Source: JALZVT01 sp964611345 (GTDB taxonomy: Bacteria > Pseudomonadota > Gammaproteobacteria > Pseudomonadales > Azotimanducaceae). From it: 23,937 bases of DNA. Every line of letters starts with the position of its first letter. Position 1 is the stretch's first letter. This document shows positions 23,726 to 23,937 of the stretch, in pieces. The notes under the pieces were generated by a model. It saw only the letters and a list, made by a program, of their open reading frames with translations, did no database searches and was not told where the DNA came from. The position numbers were made by a program, and so were the translations under genes. Location: the NCBI GenBank assembly GCA_964611345.1, contig CAZSYU010000058.1:1-23937 (forward strand). Direction: 5' to 3'.

Positions 23726-23937
23726 GTGACGACGCCAATAGTTAGACCCTATCAGAGTATGGACTATGGCGGCGTTGTAGCACTTTGGGAGGACGTGTTT
23801 CCCAATGAGCCGAGCTGGAATCAGTCAAATACGCTGATCAATCTCAAACTGACTGTACAACCCGAACTGTTTTTGGTGTGTCTGTTGGATGGCCAGATCG
23901 TCGGCACAACAATTGCCGGTTTCGATGGGGTCAGAGG
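23726..23937 (+). CDS. GNAT family N-acetyltransferase, YpeA-like (N-terminal part, runs off the right edge)
   Basis: This gene opens with a GTG at 23726 and stays open to the end of the window (70 complete codons). The nearby ATG at 23724 runs straight into TGA, so it is excluded. CAGGGG lies about 8 bases before the GTG. The translation reads TPIVRPYQSMDYGGVVALWE, then NLKLTVQPELFLVCLLDGQI and VGTTIAGFDGVRG. This is the N-terminal half of a GNAT fold in the style of E. coli YpeA, ending at the strand that leads to the acetyl-CoA loop. The acceptor is unknown, though YpeA/RimI-like proteins often acetylate amines or protein N-termini. Confidence 0.85.
   Translation, partial: MTTPIVRPYQSMDYGGVVALWEDVFPNEPSWNQSNTLINLKLTVQPELFLVCLLDGQIVGTTIAGFDGVR

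Noticed and set aside
1..23937. CRISPR arrays, tRNA/rRNA genes, insertion sequences, phage or toxin-antitoxin genes
   Set aside because: No spaced direct repeats, cloverleaf segments, transposase motifs or small toxin-antitoxin pairs could be recognised anywhere in the window.

Overview
The window looks like chromosomal DNA of a free-living, probably marine gammaproteobacterium. The inference rests on high-GC coding with short intergenic gaps, a proteobacterial UvrB start, a YihY membrane protein, a Mak-type ROK kinase, a YpeA-like acetyltransferase at the right edge, and many lipid/acyl-CoA-type enzymes typical of Halieaceae/OM60-like oligotrophs. The family-level placement is a guess. I saw no tRNA, rRNA, CRISPR array, insertion sequence or phage gene. 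Coding density is very high and no gap exceeds 300 bases.

Layout. (1) 1-1422: the start of uvrB (leftward, partial) and a divergent YihY/BrkB-type membrane protein. (2) 1412-10000: a long leftward series. In order of transcription it holds a GT-A-like glycosyltransferase, a luciferase-like flavin oxidoreductase, an SDR, a short divergent acyl-CoA dehydrogenase-like protein (overlapping the SDR by 8 bases), a TVP38/TMEM64 membrane protein with an ATGA overlap into an FAD disulfide reductase, an APC amino-acid permease and a ROK sugar kinase. (3) 10132-15809: a rightward series of a PfkB/ribokinase with an unusual start, a class III CoA-transferase, a zinc-ribbon methyltransferase, a GT4-like glycosyltransferase and an exported SxxK serine hydrolase. 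(4) 15838-18910: an ArsR-type regulator without cysteines, with a good sigma70-like promoter framed by a perfect 10+10 inverted repeat, followed by a beta-carbonic anhydrase and a SulP anion transporter. This looks like a regulated inorganic-carbon module. (5) 18940-20948: two unrelated alpha/beta hydrolases, convergent and overlapping by 4 bases at their stops. (6) 21057-23620: three exported proteins in a row. Two are paralogues sharing HPDL-G and WEGDTLVV motifs and two equivalent cysteines; the third is a DUF6152 protein whose predicted mature N-terminus is His-His. (7) 23726 to the end: the start of a YpeA-like GNAT acetyltransferase.

The two parts most likely to hold undescribed biology are the exported WEGDTLVV/DUF6152 cassette (21057-23620) and the ArsR-carbonic anhydrase-SulP unit (15941-18891). 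The cassette has no known function that I can name. It is built like a periplasmic system, with strong ribosome sites and a 12-base gap between the first two genes. In the carbon unit the anhydrase would interconvert CO2 and bicarbonate while SulP moves the anion, and the regulator's operator lies on its own promoter. All functional statements are from reading motifs by eye; no searches were run.
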